The notes under the pieces: generated by a model
Databases searched by the model: none
Seen by the model: only the letters and a program-made list of their open reading frames with translations
Told to the model about the DNA's origin: nothing
In this document: positions 56,801-63,974 of the stretch, piece by piece
Layout of the letters: every line of letters begins with the position of its first letter
Numbering within the stretch: the first letter of the stretch is position 1
Position numbers and translations under genes: made by a program
Origin: Mycobacterium sp. 852002-51163_SCH5372311
GTDB taxonomy: Bacteria > Actinomycetota > Actinomycetes > Mycobacteriales > Mycobacteriaceae
Assembly (NCBI RefSeq): GCF_001667115.1
Contig: NZ_LZIJ01000183.1
Location: 34,612-98,611 of the forward strand
Direction: 5' to 3'
DNA: 64,000 bases

Positions 56801-57128
56801 CCTGGACGCGATGGGAGTGGTCCCCGCCGGGGCGCTGGGTTCGGTGCCCGACGGCGACCGGGTGCTGATCGCCGGCGCGGTGACACACCGGCAGCGGCCC
56901 GGCACCGCCCAGGGAGTGACGTTTCTCAACCTCGAGGACGAGACCGGGATGGTCAACGTGCTCTGCACGCCAGGGTTGTGGTCGCGGCACCGCAAGCTGG
57001 CGAACACCGCGCCGGCGCTGCTGATCCGCGGACAGCTCCAAAACGCCAGCGGCGCGATCACCGTCGTCGCCGAGCGGATGGGCCGCATTTCCCTCAGCGT
57101 CGGATCCAAGTCCCGCGACTTCCGCTAG
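53841..57128 (+). CDS. dnaE2: DnaE2, error-prone DNA polymerase III alpha subunit
   Basis: This 1,095-residue C-family polymerase has an N-terminal PHP domain (YAELHAHSAFSFLDG, ALALTDHDGLYG), palm motif GPPDIDIDIES (about residue 452) with catalytic Asp residues, FGFPESHALSFASLVFYSSW-type HhH region and a C-terminal OB fold (VTFLNLEDETGMVNVLC). It performs error-prone translesion synthesis with ImuA' and ImuB and underlies damage-induced mutagenesis. The GTG start is supported by the nearby SOS box and VGWFNGPPSWSEME opening. It is one of three LexA-box genes here. It converges on the Rv3369 homologue with a stem-loop between. Confidence 0.97.
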   Translation: MGWFNGPPSWSEMERVLDSKPRHAGAPVAAEAPEDGPLSRRRPTYQPPTADRVVRSSIPYAELHAHSAFSFLDGASTPEELVEEAARLDLRALALTDHDGLYGAVRFAEAAAELDVRTVFGAELSVGSGARTEQPDPPGPHLLVLARGPEGYRRLSRQLAAAHLAGGEKGKPRYDLNALTEAAGGHWHILTGCRKGTVRQALSQNGPEAAERALADLVDRFTADRVSIELTHHGQPLDDERNATLAGMAPRFGVGVVATTAAHFAQPSRRRLAMAMGAIRARQSLDSAAGWLAPLGGSHLRSGEEMARLFAWCPEAVTAAAELGEQCAFGLALIAPQLPPFDVPGGHTEDSWLRWLVMAGARDRYGPPGAAPRAYSQIEHELKVIAQLQFPGYFLVVHDITRFCRENNILCQGRGSAANSAVCYALGVTAVDPIANELLFERFLSPARDGPPDIDIDIESDQREKVIQYVYDKYGRDYAAQVANVITYRGRIAVRDMARALGFSQGQQDAWSKQISHWNGLADSADIEDIPEQVIDLATQIRNLPRHMGIHSGGMVICDRPIADVCPVEWARMENRSVLQWDKDDCAAIGLVKFDLLGLGMLSALHYAKDLVAEHKGIEVDLAKLDLSEPAVYEMLSRADSVGVFQVESRAQMATLPRLRPRVFYDLVVEVALIRPGPIQGGSVHPYIRRRNGLDPVVYDHPSMEPALRKTLGVPLFQEQLMQLAVDCAGFSAAEADQLRRAMGSKRSAERMRRLRGRFYDGMRALHGAPDEVIDRTYEKLEAFANFGFPESHALSFASLVFYSSWFKLHHPAAFCAALLRAQPMGFYSPQSLVADARRHGVLVHGPCVNVSLAHATLENSGTEVRLGLGAVRHIGDDLAEQLVEERKANGPFASLLDLTSRLQLSVPQTEALATAGALGCFGMSRREALWAAGAAASQRPDRLPGVGSSSHIPELPGMSELELAAADVWSTGISPDSYPTQFLRADLDAMGVVPAGALGSVPDGDRVLIAGAVTHRQRPGTAQGVTFLNLEDETGMVNVLCTPGLWSRHRKLANTAPALLIRGQLQNASGAITVVAERMGRISLSVGSKSRDFR

Positions 57129-57139
57129 ACCGCCTTTGC

Positions 57140-57197
57140 CGAACGTGCACAAAATGCCGGCAAAACCCGGCATGTCGCGTACAAACATGCACGCTCG
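57140..57197. terminator. Stem-loop between convergent genes, CGAACGTGCA family
   Basis: The outer arms CGAACGTGCA (57140-57149) and TGCACGCTCG (57188-57197) pair with one mismatch. An inner hairpin ATGCCGG/CCGGCAT lies at about 57154-57173. It lies between the dnaE2 stop and the stop of the next gene, so termination from both sides is likely. The pattern resembles the GAGCAGACG elements in size and position. Confidence 0.6.
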
Positions 57198-57208
57198 CCC
57201 GAAGATGG

Positions 57209-57619
57209 CTAGGCCGTGGGCGTGGTCCACACCCTGGTCGGAGTGATGATCATCCGGGTGCTGTAGGAGGCGATCGCCTCGGTCAGACCGAAATTCGCGG
57301 CGTCATCGCGGTACTTGGCCCAGTACGCCTCGTCGTCCCGGCAGTCGACATCGGTCGCGTCTATCGCCGCGGTTCCACCGACGACGATGATGCCGCCGCC
57401 GTTGCCGTCGGAATCCAGGTTCAGGCTCACCTGCGGGCGGGCCTTGATGTGGGCGACTTTGGCCGCCTGCGGCATGGAGTACACCCGCAGCGTGGTCCCG
57501 TCGAAGTAGAACCAGATCAGCCGTGGCACCGGCTGCCCCGACTTCGCGACGGTGGTCAGCCATCCGTACTGGTCGGAGCTGAGTCTGCTGGAAACCTCTT
57601 GTGTCAGTTCGACGCTCAT
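57209..57619 (-). CDS. Pyridoxamine-phosphate-oxidase-fold F420-dependent protein (Rv3369 homologue)
   Basis: This 136-residue split-barrel flavin/deazaflavin-binding protein has YGWLTTVAKSGQPVPRLIWF, YSMPQAAKVAHIKARPQVSL and a C-terminal STRMIITPTRVW. It belongs to the same fold as F420-dependent reductases of the PPOX group. The cofactor is inferred from the family; the substrate is unknown. It is divergent from the nitroreductase gene with 23 bp between their start codons, so they may share regulation. Confidence 0.88.
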   Translation of the reverse strand: MSVELTQEVSSRLSSDQYGWLTTVAKSGQPVPRLIWFYFDGTTLRVYSMPQAAKVAHIKARPQVSLNLDSDGNGGGIIVVGGTAAIDATDVDCRDDEAYWAKYRDDAANFGLTEAIASYSTRMIITPTRVWTTPTA

Positions 57620-57642
57620 GACGTAACGGTAGCCTCCACGTC

Positions 57643-58287
57643 ATGACCCTCAACCTGTCCGTCGACCAAGTGCTCACCACCACCCGCTCGGTCCGCAAAC
57701 GCCTCGACTTCGACAAGCCGGTGCCTCGCGAAGTGCTGATGGAATGCCTCGACCTGGCGCTGCAGGCGCCCACCGGCTCCAATTCGCAGGGCTGGCAGTG
57801 GGTGTTCGTCGAGGACGCCGAAAAGAAGAAAGCAATCGGCGACGTCTATCTGTCCAACGCTCGCGGCTACCTCAGCTCGCCCGCGGCCGAGTACGCCGAG
57901 GGCGACACACGCGGCGAGCGGATGGGCCGGGTCCGCGACTCCGCGACCTATCTCGCCGAGCACATGCACGAGGCACCGGTCCTGATGATCCCGTGCATCT
58001 ACGGTCGGGAAGAAAAGCAGCCATTAGGTGGGGTGTCGTTCTGGGCGTCGCTGTTCCCGGCGGTATGGAGTTTCTGCCTGGCGCTGCGCTCGCGCGGGCT
58101 GGGCTCCTGCTGGACGACGCTGCATCTGCTGCACGACGGCGAGCGCAAGGTGGCTGACCTGCTCGGTATCCCGTACGACCAGGTCAGCCAGGGTGGGCTG
58201 TTTCCGATCGCCTACACCAAAGGCACCGACTTCCGGCCGGCCAAGCGCCTGCCGGCCGAGCGCCTGACGCACTGGAACGCCTGGTAG
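57643..58287 (+). CDS. Nitroreductase-family FMN oxidoreductase (Rv3368c homologue)
   Basis: This 214-residue protein has the nitroreductase signature: TTTRSVRKRLDFDKPV at the N-terminus (Arg residues for FMN phosphate), APTGSNSQGWQWVFVEDAEK with the conserved Asn and Gln, and GLGSCWTTLHLL in the C-terminal half. It is nearly identical to Rv3368c. Such enzymes use FMN and NAD(P)H to reduce quinones or nitro compounds. It is followed after 3 bp by the convergent spoU gene. Confidence 0.93.
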   Translation: MTLNLSVDQVLTTTRSVRKRLDFDKPVPREVLMECLDLALQAPTGSNSQGWQWVFVEDAEKKKAIGDVYLSNARGYLSSPAAEYAEGDTRGERMGRVRDSATYLAEHMHEAPVLMIPCIYGREEKQPLGGVSFWASLFPAVWSFCLALRSRGLGSCWTTLHLLHDGERKVADLLGIPYDQVSQGGLFPIAYTKGTDFRPAKRLPAERLTHWNAW

Positions 58288-58290
58288 CGG

Positions 58291-58755
58291 CTAGCCGGCT
58301 CCCGCGTAACCATGCTGGCGCCACGCCTCGTAGACGGCGATGGCCGCGGCATTGGACAGGTTGAGCGACCGCCGGCCGGCCAGCATGGGGATGCGCACCC
58401 GATGGGTGATGTGCGCGTCGCCCAGGGTGGCCGTATCCAACCCAGTGGGCTCCGGCCCGAACATCAGCACGTCGCCGGCGTGGTAGCCGACCTCGGCGAA
58501 CGACGTCGTCGCCCCTGCGGTGAACGCGACCACCCGGGCCGGCATCAGCGCTTCCCATGCGGCGTCCAGTGAAGGATGCACCGTGACCGAGGCCAGGTCG
58601 TGGTAGTCCAGGCCGGCCCGGCGCAGTTTGGGTTCGGACAAGTCGAAGCCGAGGGGCTCGACGAGATGGAGTTCGCAGCCGGTGGCGGCCGCGGTCCGGA
58701 TGGCGTTGCCGGTGTTGGGGGCGATGCGCGGGGAAACGAACATCAGCTTGAACAC
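58291..58755 (-). CDS. trmL: SPOUT-family tRNA 2'-O-methyltransferase (TrmL/SpoU, Rv3366 homologue)
   Basis: This 154-residue SPOUT methyltransferase has motif 1 SPRIAPNTGNAIRTAAATGC, then FGPEPTGLD and the trefoil-knot SAM site IPMLAGRRSLNLSNAAAIAV. It should methylate the wobble-position ribose in certain tRNAs. The start is settled by the upstream sequence: GTG 58755 is preceded at the right distance by AGGGGAA, and this gives 154 residues, equal to the recalled M. tuberculosis length. The in-frame ATG at 58770 sits on the other side of that ribosome binding site. The PE_PGRS gene recalled next to it in M. tuberculosis is absent. Confidence 0.92.
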   Translation of the reverse strand: MFKLMFVSPRIAPNTGNAIRTAAATGCELHLVEPLGFDLSEPKLRRAGLDYHDLASVTVHPSLDAAWEALMPARVVAFTAGATTSFAEVGYHAGDVLMFGPEPTGLDTATLGDAHITHRVRIPMLAGRRSLNLSNAAAIAVYEAWRQHGYAGAG

Positions 58756-59141
58756 GGCTTCCCCTGACATCGAAATCCACCCAAAGTCCGATCGGACTTC
58801 GGCACCTGAGTATGCGGTTTTCGGCACGGATTGACTGCTGCTCGCGGAGAATTTCGCCTTGGCCCCTTATATAGAGAGATGCGGCGAATAGCCGCCCGCA
58901 TCCCCGTCGGCCATATCTGCTGCGCGGGAGAAATTCCGCGCCTGCTGTGAACAGAGGGAGGAATGTGGTGACGTGGGCCTCGGGCTGTCATACTCGCAGG
59001 ATCGCCAGGCGTTTACCGCTCGCGCCGATCTGCCTGGGGCGGGCGACATAAAGCAGGAAGTTTCATGAGCCTCTTATTTGTCGGAGCGCCGAGTGTCAGC
59101 GCAGCGGCCGGTACCGCCAAACCAACGAAAGCCGCAGCAAC
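58756..59141. promoter_or_regulatory. 386-bp region with promoter of the kinase-MfpA operon
   Basis: No gene is convincing. An imperfect palindrome GATGCGG...CCGCATC spans 58878-58902, with the inner stem GCGGC/GCCGC at 58881-58895. The AT-rich patch TTATATAGAGAG lies just before it. These could mark a promoter and leader structure for the operon starting at 59142. Confidence 0.45.
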
Positions 59142-61946
59142 GTGACCGCTTTCACCCGCCCGGCCCACCTGGCCCAGGCGGACACCCCGGAAGTTCCTCC
59201 CGCCGACCCGGTGAAGCGGCCGTTGGCCTGGTCGCTGAGTAACTGGCCGGTTCGGTGGAAAGTGCTGGCGATTGTGCTGGTGCCGCTGACGCTGGCCACT
59301 GTTTTCGGTGGTTTGCGGGTGTCGGATGCGATGGCCAGCTCCAAAGCGCTGCGGCTGGCCGCTGCCCGCGCCGACGTGATACCGGCGATCACCAAGTACA
59401 TGTCGGCACTGGACGTGGCGCTCAAGGCGAGCTCCGCCGGAAACGACGTGGGAGGAGCGAAGAACAACTTCGAGGCCCGCAAGGACGAACTGCAGACGCG
59501 ACTGGCCGCCACCGACGTCAACCCCGACGTCCGATCGGGTGTGAACAGCCTGCTGAACGGCGGTCAGGCGCTGTTGGACAAGGTATTGGCCAACAGCATC
59601 GGTTTGCGCGACCGGGTGACCACCTACGCGCCGCTGCTGTTGACGGCCGAGAACGTGATCAACGCTTCGGTGCAGGTGGACAGCGAGCAGATCCGGGCCC
59701 AGGCACAGGGCCTGAGCAGGGCGGTCGGTGCCCGCGGCCAGATGACCATGCAGGAGCTTTTGGTGACGCGCGGCGCCGAGCTGCCCGAGCCGCAGTTGCG
59801 CACGTCGATGACCACCCTGGCCGGAACCGAGCCCTCGACGCTTTTCGGGATGGCCGAGGTGCTCGGTGCCGGCTCGCCGGACGCCAAGACCCTGCAGCAG
59901 CAGATGGTGACTCGGATGGCGATCATGTCCGACCCGGCCAGCGCGCTCGTCAACAACCCCGCGCTGCTGCACTCCATTCAGGTCACCGACGGGATCGCCG
60001 AGCAGGTCATCAACAACGCGACCACGGCGGTGACCAAGTCGGTGCAGAGCCAGGCGAATGTGCGGCGCGATGCCGCCATCCGCGACGCGGTAGTGGTGCT
60101 GGCCGCCATTGCGATCGCCGTGTTCATCGTGCTGCTGGTGGCGCGCGCGCTGGTCGCGCCACTGCGCGTGCTGCGCGACGCCGCACTCAAAGTCGCGCAC
60201 GCCGACCTCGAGGAGGAGATAGCCCGGGTGCGCGCCGGCGACGCCGAGCCGACCCCGCATCCGCTGCCGGTGTACACGACCGAGGAGATCGGCCAGGTTG
60301 CGCACGCGGTCGACGAGCTGCACACCCAGGCCCTGCTGCTGGCCGGTGACGAAGCGCGGCTGCGATTGCTGGTCAACGACATGTTCGAAACCATGTCCCG
60401 GCGCAGCCGTTCGCTGGTCGACCAGCAACTGTCGCTCATCGACGGCCTGGAGCGTGACGAGGAGGACCCCGAGCGCCTGGACAGTCTTTTCCGTCTCGAT
60501 CACCTGGCGGCGCGGTTGCGCCGTAACAGCGCCAACCTGCTGGTGCTCGCGGGCGCCCGGCTTTCGCGGGACCGGCGCGAGCCGGTGCAGCTGTCGACGG
60601 TGGTGCAGGCCGCCGTCTCCGAGGTCGAGGACTATCGCCGGGTGCAAATCGCGGCCATGCCGGAGTCCACCGTCATCGGTACGGCGGCCGGCAGCCTCAT
60701 CCACCTGCTCGCCGAGCTGATCGACAACGCGCTGCGCTACTCGCCCCCGTCGTCACCGGTTTCCGTTTCGGCGGCGCCCGCCCGGGACGGGGGAGTGCTG
60801 CTGCGGGTCTCGGATGCCGGTCTGGGTATGAACGATTCCGATCGGCGGATCGCCAACATGCGGCTGCAGTCCGGCGGCGAGGTCACTCCCGACAACGCCC
60901 GCCACATGGGGTTGTTCGTGGTCAGCAGGCTGGCCGCCCCGCACGGCATCCGGGTGCGGCTGCGCGGCCCGGCGATGTCGGAGGGCGGCCACGGCACGAC
61001 AGCCGAGGTATATCTGCCGTTGTCGGTGTTCAGCGAGGCCTCCGTCGTGGTTCGCGGGGCGCGACCGCGGGCACGCGCACGAGCCGGAGCGCCGAACGTC
61101 AAGCCCGACCGCGCGGCCGGCTCGCCGCTGGCCGCGGCTCCGGCAGCCGCACCTGCCGCGGAGCCGGACACCGCCGTGCTCGAGACGTCGAACCGCAACG
61201 GCGTCCCGGGCTCCGAAGCGGAATCCGCCCCGCCGGTCACGCTGCTGCCGCGTCGCAGTCCGGGTTCCAGCGGTATCACCGACCTCCCCTTTGCCGAGGA
61301 ACAGCCCCGGCAGCAGCGGCGTGAGCTGCCCACTCCATGGTGGGAGCACGGGCAAGCGCCGGAGCCGCAGCAAGCGCCGGCCCCGGAGCCGGCGCAGACG
61401 GCGTCGGACACCTCGGGGTTCTTCGCAGCGCGCTCCGCTGTGCAGTCGGCGGGACGTTCCCCGGCGCCGCCGCAACAGTCAACGCAAGCGGCGGCGCCGG
61501 TCAGGCGGGCCGCCACACCACCGGCCCCGCCCGACTCAGCCGCCGACGACGTGATCTACCAGCGGATGCTCGCCGAGATCGTCGGCGACCCGCACGAACT
61601 GGCGCAGCACCCCGACCTCGATTGGAAGTCGGTGTGGGACCGCGGCTGGGTGCTCGCCGCGCATGCCGAGGAGACGCCCGTCGAGTCTCAGACCGACACC
61701 GGCCTCCCGATGCGCAAACCCGGCGCCCGGCTGGTACCGGGGGCCGCCAAGGGAACCGAAACGGGAGAGTCGAGCACCTGGCTGGTTTCGGGCGAACATC
61801 AAGAACCGGCCAGGGAGGTCGAGCACGCCGCCGCGGGTCGCGATCCCGAGGCGATTCGGGCGTCGATGAGCAGCCATTTCGGCGGCGTGCGCAGCGCACG
61901 CTCGCATGCCCGGGAAGACACTCAAGGACCGGGTGACGACGAATGA
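59142..61946 (+). CDS. Sensor histidine kinase-like protein with NIT domain (Rv3365c homologue)
   Basis: This 934-residue membrane protein has a transmembrane helix at about 38-58 (VLAIVLVPLTLATVFGG), an extracytoplasmic helical NIT-type sensor to about 310, a second transmembrane helix (AVVVLAAIAIAVFIVLLVAR), a HAMP linker, a dimerisation region with DHLAARLRRNSANLLVLAG and a Bergerat-fold ATPase with N-box ELIDNALRYSPP and G-box SDAGLGMND. From about 640 the tail is Pro/Ala-rich and disordered with a structured end (DVIYQRMLAEIVGDPHEL). The GTG start lacks a strong ribosome binding site. No response regulator follows; it heads a conservon whose product set ends in MfpA. It is longer than I recall for Rv3365c. 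Confidence 0.91.
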   Translation: MTAFTRPAHLAQADTPEVPPADPVKRPLAWSLSNWPVRWKVLAIVLVPLTLATVFGGLRVSDAMASSKALRLAAARADVIPAITKYMSALDVALKASSAGNDVGGAKNNFEARKDELQTRLAATDVNPDVRSGVNSLLNGGQALLDKVLANSIGLRDRVTTYAPLLLTAENVINASVQVDSEQIRAQAQGLSRAVGARGQMTMQELLVTRGAELPEPQLRTSMTTLAGTEPSTLFGMAEVLGAGSPDAKTLQQQMVTRMAIMSDPASALVNNPALLHSIQVTDGIAEQVINNATTAVTKSVQSQANVRRDAAIRDAVVVLAAIAIAVFIVLLVARALVAPLRVLRDAALKVAHADLEEEIARVRAGDAEPTPHPLPVYTTEEIGQVAHAVDELHTQALLLAGDEARLRLLVNDMFETMSRRSRSLVDQQLSLIDGLERDEEDPERLDSLFRLDHLAARLRRNSANLLVLAGARLSRDRREPVQLSTVVQAAVSEVEDYRRVQIAAMPESTVIGTAAGSLIHLLAELIDNALRYSPPSSPVSVSAAPARDGGVLLRVSDAGLGMNDSDRRIANMRLQSGGEVTPDNARHMGLFVVSRLAAPHGIRVRLRGPAMSEGGHGTTAEVYLPLSVFSEASVVVRGARPRARARAGAPNVKPDRAAGSPLAAAPAAAPAAEPDTAVLETSNRNGVPGSEAESAPPVTLLPRRSPGSSGITDLPFAEEQPRQQRRELPTPWWEHGQAPEPQQAPAPEPAQTASDTSGFFAARSAVQSAGRSPAPPQQSTQAAAPVRRAATPPAPPDSAADDVIYQRMLAEIVGDPHELAQHPDLDWKSVWDRGWVLAAHAEETPVESQTDTGLPMRKPGARLVPGAAKGTETGESSTWLVSGEHQEPAREVEHAAAGRDPEAIRASMSSHFGGVRSARSHAREDTQGPGDDE

Positions 61947-62359
61947 CGACGCAAACGTCGGACAACACGCTGGACTGGCTGGTGTCGAAGTTCGCGCGGG
62001 AGGTTCCCGGCGTGGCGCATGCCTTGCTGGTTTCCGTCGACGGCCTGCCACTGGCCGCCAGTGACCGGCTTCCGCGCGAGCGCGCCGACCAGCTCGCCGC
62101 GGTGGCGTCCGGGCTGGCGAGCCTGGCGACCGGCGCCGCGCAGCTGTTCGACGGTGGGCAGGTGCTGCAGTCCGTGGTCGAGATGCAGAGGGGCTATCTG
62201 TTGCTGATGCATGTCGGCGACGGCTCGCATCTGGCGGCGCTGGCTGTGACGTCGTGCGATATCGGTCAGATCGGTTACGAGATGGCGATGCTGGTCGAAC
62301 GGGTGGGCGGAGTCGTGCAGTCCTCCCGCCGCGCAGCGCCGGGCCCGGCGTATTCCTGA
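61943..62359 (+). CDS. Roadblock/LC7 domain protein of the conservon (Rv3364c homologue)
   Basis: This 138-residue protein belongs to the Roadblock/LC7 family: LDWLVSKFAREVPGVAHALL, VDGLPLAASDRLPRE, then VEMQRGYLLLMHVGDGSHL. ATG 61943 overlaps the kinase stop (ATGA), so the two are coupled. In actinobacterial conservons these proteins form complexes with the kinase and the GTPase and are thought to act as GTPase-activating or docking partners. The M. tuberculosis homologue has also been described as a secreted host cathepsin G inhibitor; there is no signal peptide here. Confidence 0.92.
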   Translation: MTTQTSDNTLDWLVSKFAREVPGVAHALLVSVDGLPLAASDRLPRERADQLAAVASGLASLATGAAQLFDGGQVLQSVVEMQRGYLLLMHVGDGSHLAALAVTSCDIGQIGYEMAMLVERVGGVVQSSRRAAPGPAYS

Positions 62360-62365
62360 GCCGCG

Positions 62366-62743
62366 ATGGACGGACGCGAGCCGCGTAAATCCCGATCAAC
62401 CGCGCGGGAGGCCAACCTGGTCCGCCCGTATACGCTGACGGCCGGACGAACCGGCACCGACGTCGACCTGCCGCTGGAAGCGCCGGTGCAGACGCTGGGA
62501 CTGGCGCACTCCTGGCCGGCCGGCGACGTGCGAAGCAACATCATCCGGATGGGCGTCAAGAGTCCCTCGGTCGCGGAAATCTCGGCCCGGCTGGATTTGC
62601 CCGTGGGTGTCGCGCGCGTCTTGGTCGGCGATCTGGTCAACGCCGGTTACCTTCGGGTGCACAGGACGTTGACCGACCGTTCGACCCGCGACGAGCGCCA
62701 GGAACTCATAGGAAGGACGCTGCGTGGCCTTAAGGCACTCTGA
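62366..62743 (+). CDS. DUF742 protein of the conservon (Rv3363c homologue)
   Basis: This 125-residue DUF742 protein has NLVRPYTLTAGRTGTDVDLP and a winged-helix-like C-terminal part (SVAEISARLDLPVGVARVLV, GDLVNAGYLRVH). It is the third conservon component; its exact role is unknown, with DNA or protein binding suggested by the winged-helix fold. The ATG at 62366 is 6 bp after the roadblock gene. Its 3' end overlaps the GTPase gene by 20 nt in another frame, indicating a tightly packed operon. Confidence 0.9.
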   Translation: MDGREPRKSRSTAREANLVRPYTLTAGRTGTDVDLPLEAPVQTLGLAHSWPAGDVRSNIIRMGVKSPSVAEISARLDLPVGVARVLVGDLVNAGYLRVHRTLTDRSTRDERQELIGRTLRGLKAL

Positions 62744-63308
62744 GGCGCACTCCGGCGGGCACGGCACTGCGTCCACGAAGATCGTGATCGCGGGCGGGTT
62801 CGGCGCCGGAAAGACCACCTTCGTGGGCGCGGTTTCGGAGATCATGCCGCTGCGTACCGAGGCGATGGTTACCGACGCCTCGTCCGGCGTCGACGCGCTC
62901 GAGTCCACTCCGGGCAAGCAGACCACTACGGTTGCAATGGACTTCGGCCGGATCACCTTGGAAGAGGATCTGGTGCTCTATCTGTTCGGGACGCCGGGCC
63001 AGCGCCGGTTCTGGTTCATGTGGGACGACCTGGTACGCGGTGCCATCGGCGCGATCGTCCTGGTCGACGTCCGCCGCCTGGAGGACAGCTTCGCCGCCGT
63101 CGACTTCTTCGAGCACCGCAATCTGCCGTTCTTGGTCGCGGTCAACGAATTCGAGGGCGCCCCAACGTATCCGCTCAACGCGGTGCGCGAAGCGCTCACG
63201 TTGCCGGCTGACATCCCGGTGATCACCGTCGACGCCCGCGATCGCCGGTCGGCGACGGACGCCCTGATCGCGGTGAGTGAATACGCGCTGGCCACCCTGG
63301 CCAGCTAG
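62724..63308 (+). CDS. mfpB: Small GTPase of the conservon, MfpB-type (Rv3362c homologue)
   Basis: This 194-residue Ras-like GTPase has P-loop GGFGAGKTTFVG (about residues 26-37), switch II LFGTPGQRRF with DTPG-like GTPGQ, and a nucleotide-specificity strand VAVNEFEGA in place of NKxD. It starts at GTG 62724 within the end of the DUF742 gene. In M. smegmatis the homologue MfpB works with the pentapeptide protein MfpA to protect DNA gyrase from fluoroquinolones. The stop shares one base with the mfpA GTG (TAGTG), so coupling is very tight. Confidence 0.92.
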   Translation: MALRHSEAHSGGHGTASTKIVIAGGFGAGKTTFVGAVSEIMPLRTEAMVTDASSGVDALESTPGKQTTTVAMDFGRITLEEDLVLYLFGTPGQRRFWFMWDDLVRGAIGAIVLVDVRRLEDSFAAVDFFEHRNLPFLVAVNEFEGAPTYPLNAVREALTLPADIPVITVDARDRRSATDALIAVSEYALATLAS

Positions 63309-63865
63309 TGGCCCGGGACGGGCAGTGGACTGACTGCGAATTCGCCGGTCACGATTTCACCGACGAAGACCTCAGCCGGTTGTGCACCGAACGGGTCGTG
63401 TTCACCGAATGCGATTTCAGCGGTGCCAACCTGGCCGAGTCGCATCATCGCGGGTCGGCCTTTCGTAACTGTACTTTCCGGCGAACATTGCTGTGGCACA
63501 GCAGATTTGAACAATGCAGCATGCTGGGCTCGGTTTTTGAGCAGTGCCGGATGCGGCCGTTGACCCTCGACGAGGTGGATTTCACTCTTGCCGTGCTGGG
63601 CGGCAACGACCTCCGCGGCGTCGACCTGAGTGGCTGCCGGCTGCGAGAGGCCAGCCTGGTAGAGACCGACCTGCGCAAGGCCGTGCTGCGCGGTGTCGAC
63701 CTCAGCGGTGCGCGGACCACCGGTACCCGCCTGGACGACGCCGACCTACGCGGCGCGACGGTGGATCCCACATTGTGGAGAAGCGCGTCACTGCCGGGTG
63801 CCTGGGTGGACGTCCCGCAAGCCCTCGCTTTCGCGGTGGCGCACGGCCTCCGTCTGGACGGGTGA
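63308..63865 (+). CDS. mfpA: MfpA, pentapeptide-repeat DNA-mimic gyrase-binding protein
   Basis: This 185-residue protein is built of A(D/N)LXX-type pentapeptides (for example FSGANLAESHHRGSAFRNCT and DLRKAVLRGVDLSGARTT) that form a right-handed quadrilateral beta-helix resembling B-form DNA. It binds DNA gyrase and influences fluoroquinolone susceptibility, with MfpB as its partner. It is highly similar to M. tuberculosis MfpA (Rv3361c). The GTG start uses the last base of the GTPase stop codon. The operon ends here; GTGAATC-type repeats follow. Confidence 0.96.
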   Translation: MARDGQWTDCEFAGHDFTDEDLSRLCTERVVFTECDFSGANLAESHHRGSAFRNCTFRRTLLWHSRFEQCSMLGSVFEQCRMRPLTLDEVDFTLAVLGGNDLRGVDLSGCRLREASLVETDLRKAVLRGVDLSGARTTGTRLDDADLRGATVDPTLWRSASLPGAWVDVPQALAFAVAHGLRLDG

Positions 63866-63881
63866 GCCGCGCAGATTCAGT

Positions 63882-63915
63882 GTGAATCGAGGGCGTTGGC
63901 TGTGAATCTAGGGCG
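63882..63915. repeat. GTGAATC-type repeat units after mfpA
   Basis: GTGAATCGAGGGCGTTGGCT (63882-63901) is followed directly by GTGAATCTAGGGCG (63902-63915), a 20-bp period. The same unit appears, on the opposite strand, in the cluster after guaA. It lies at the end of the operon and may be involved in termination. Confidence 0.72.
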
Positions 63916-63974
63916 GAAATCGACGGGCGAATTCAAGGGATGACCGCAACACCTGAGTGAAGGGGTGTTGTGTC

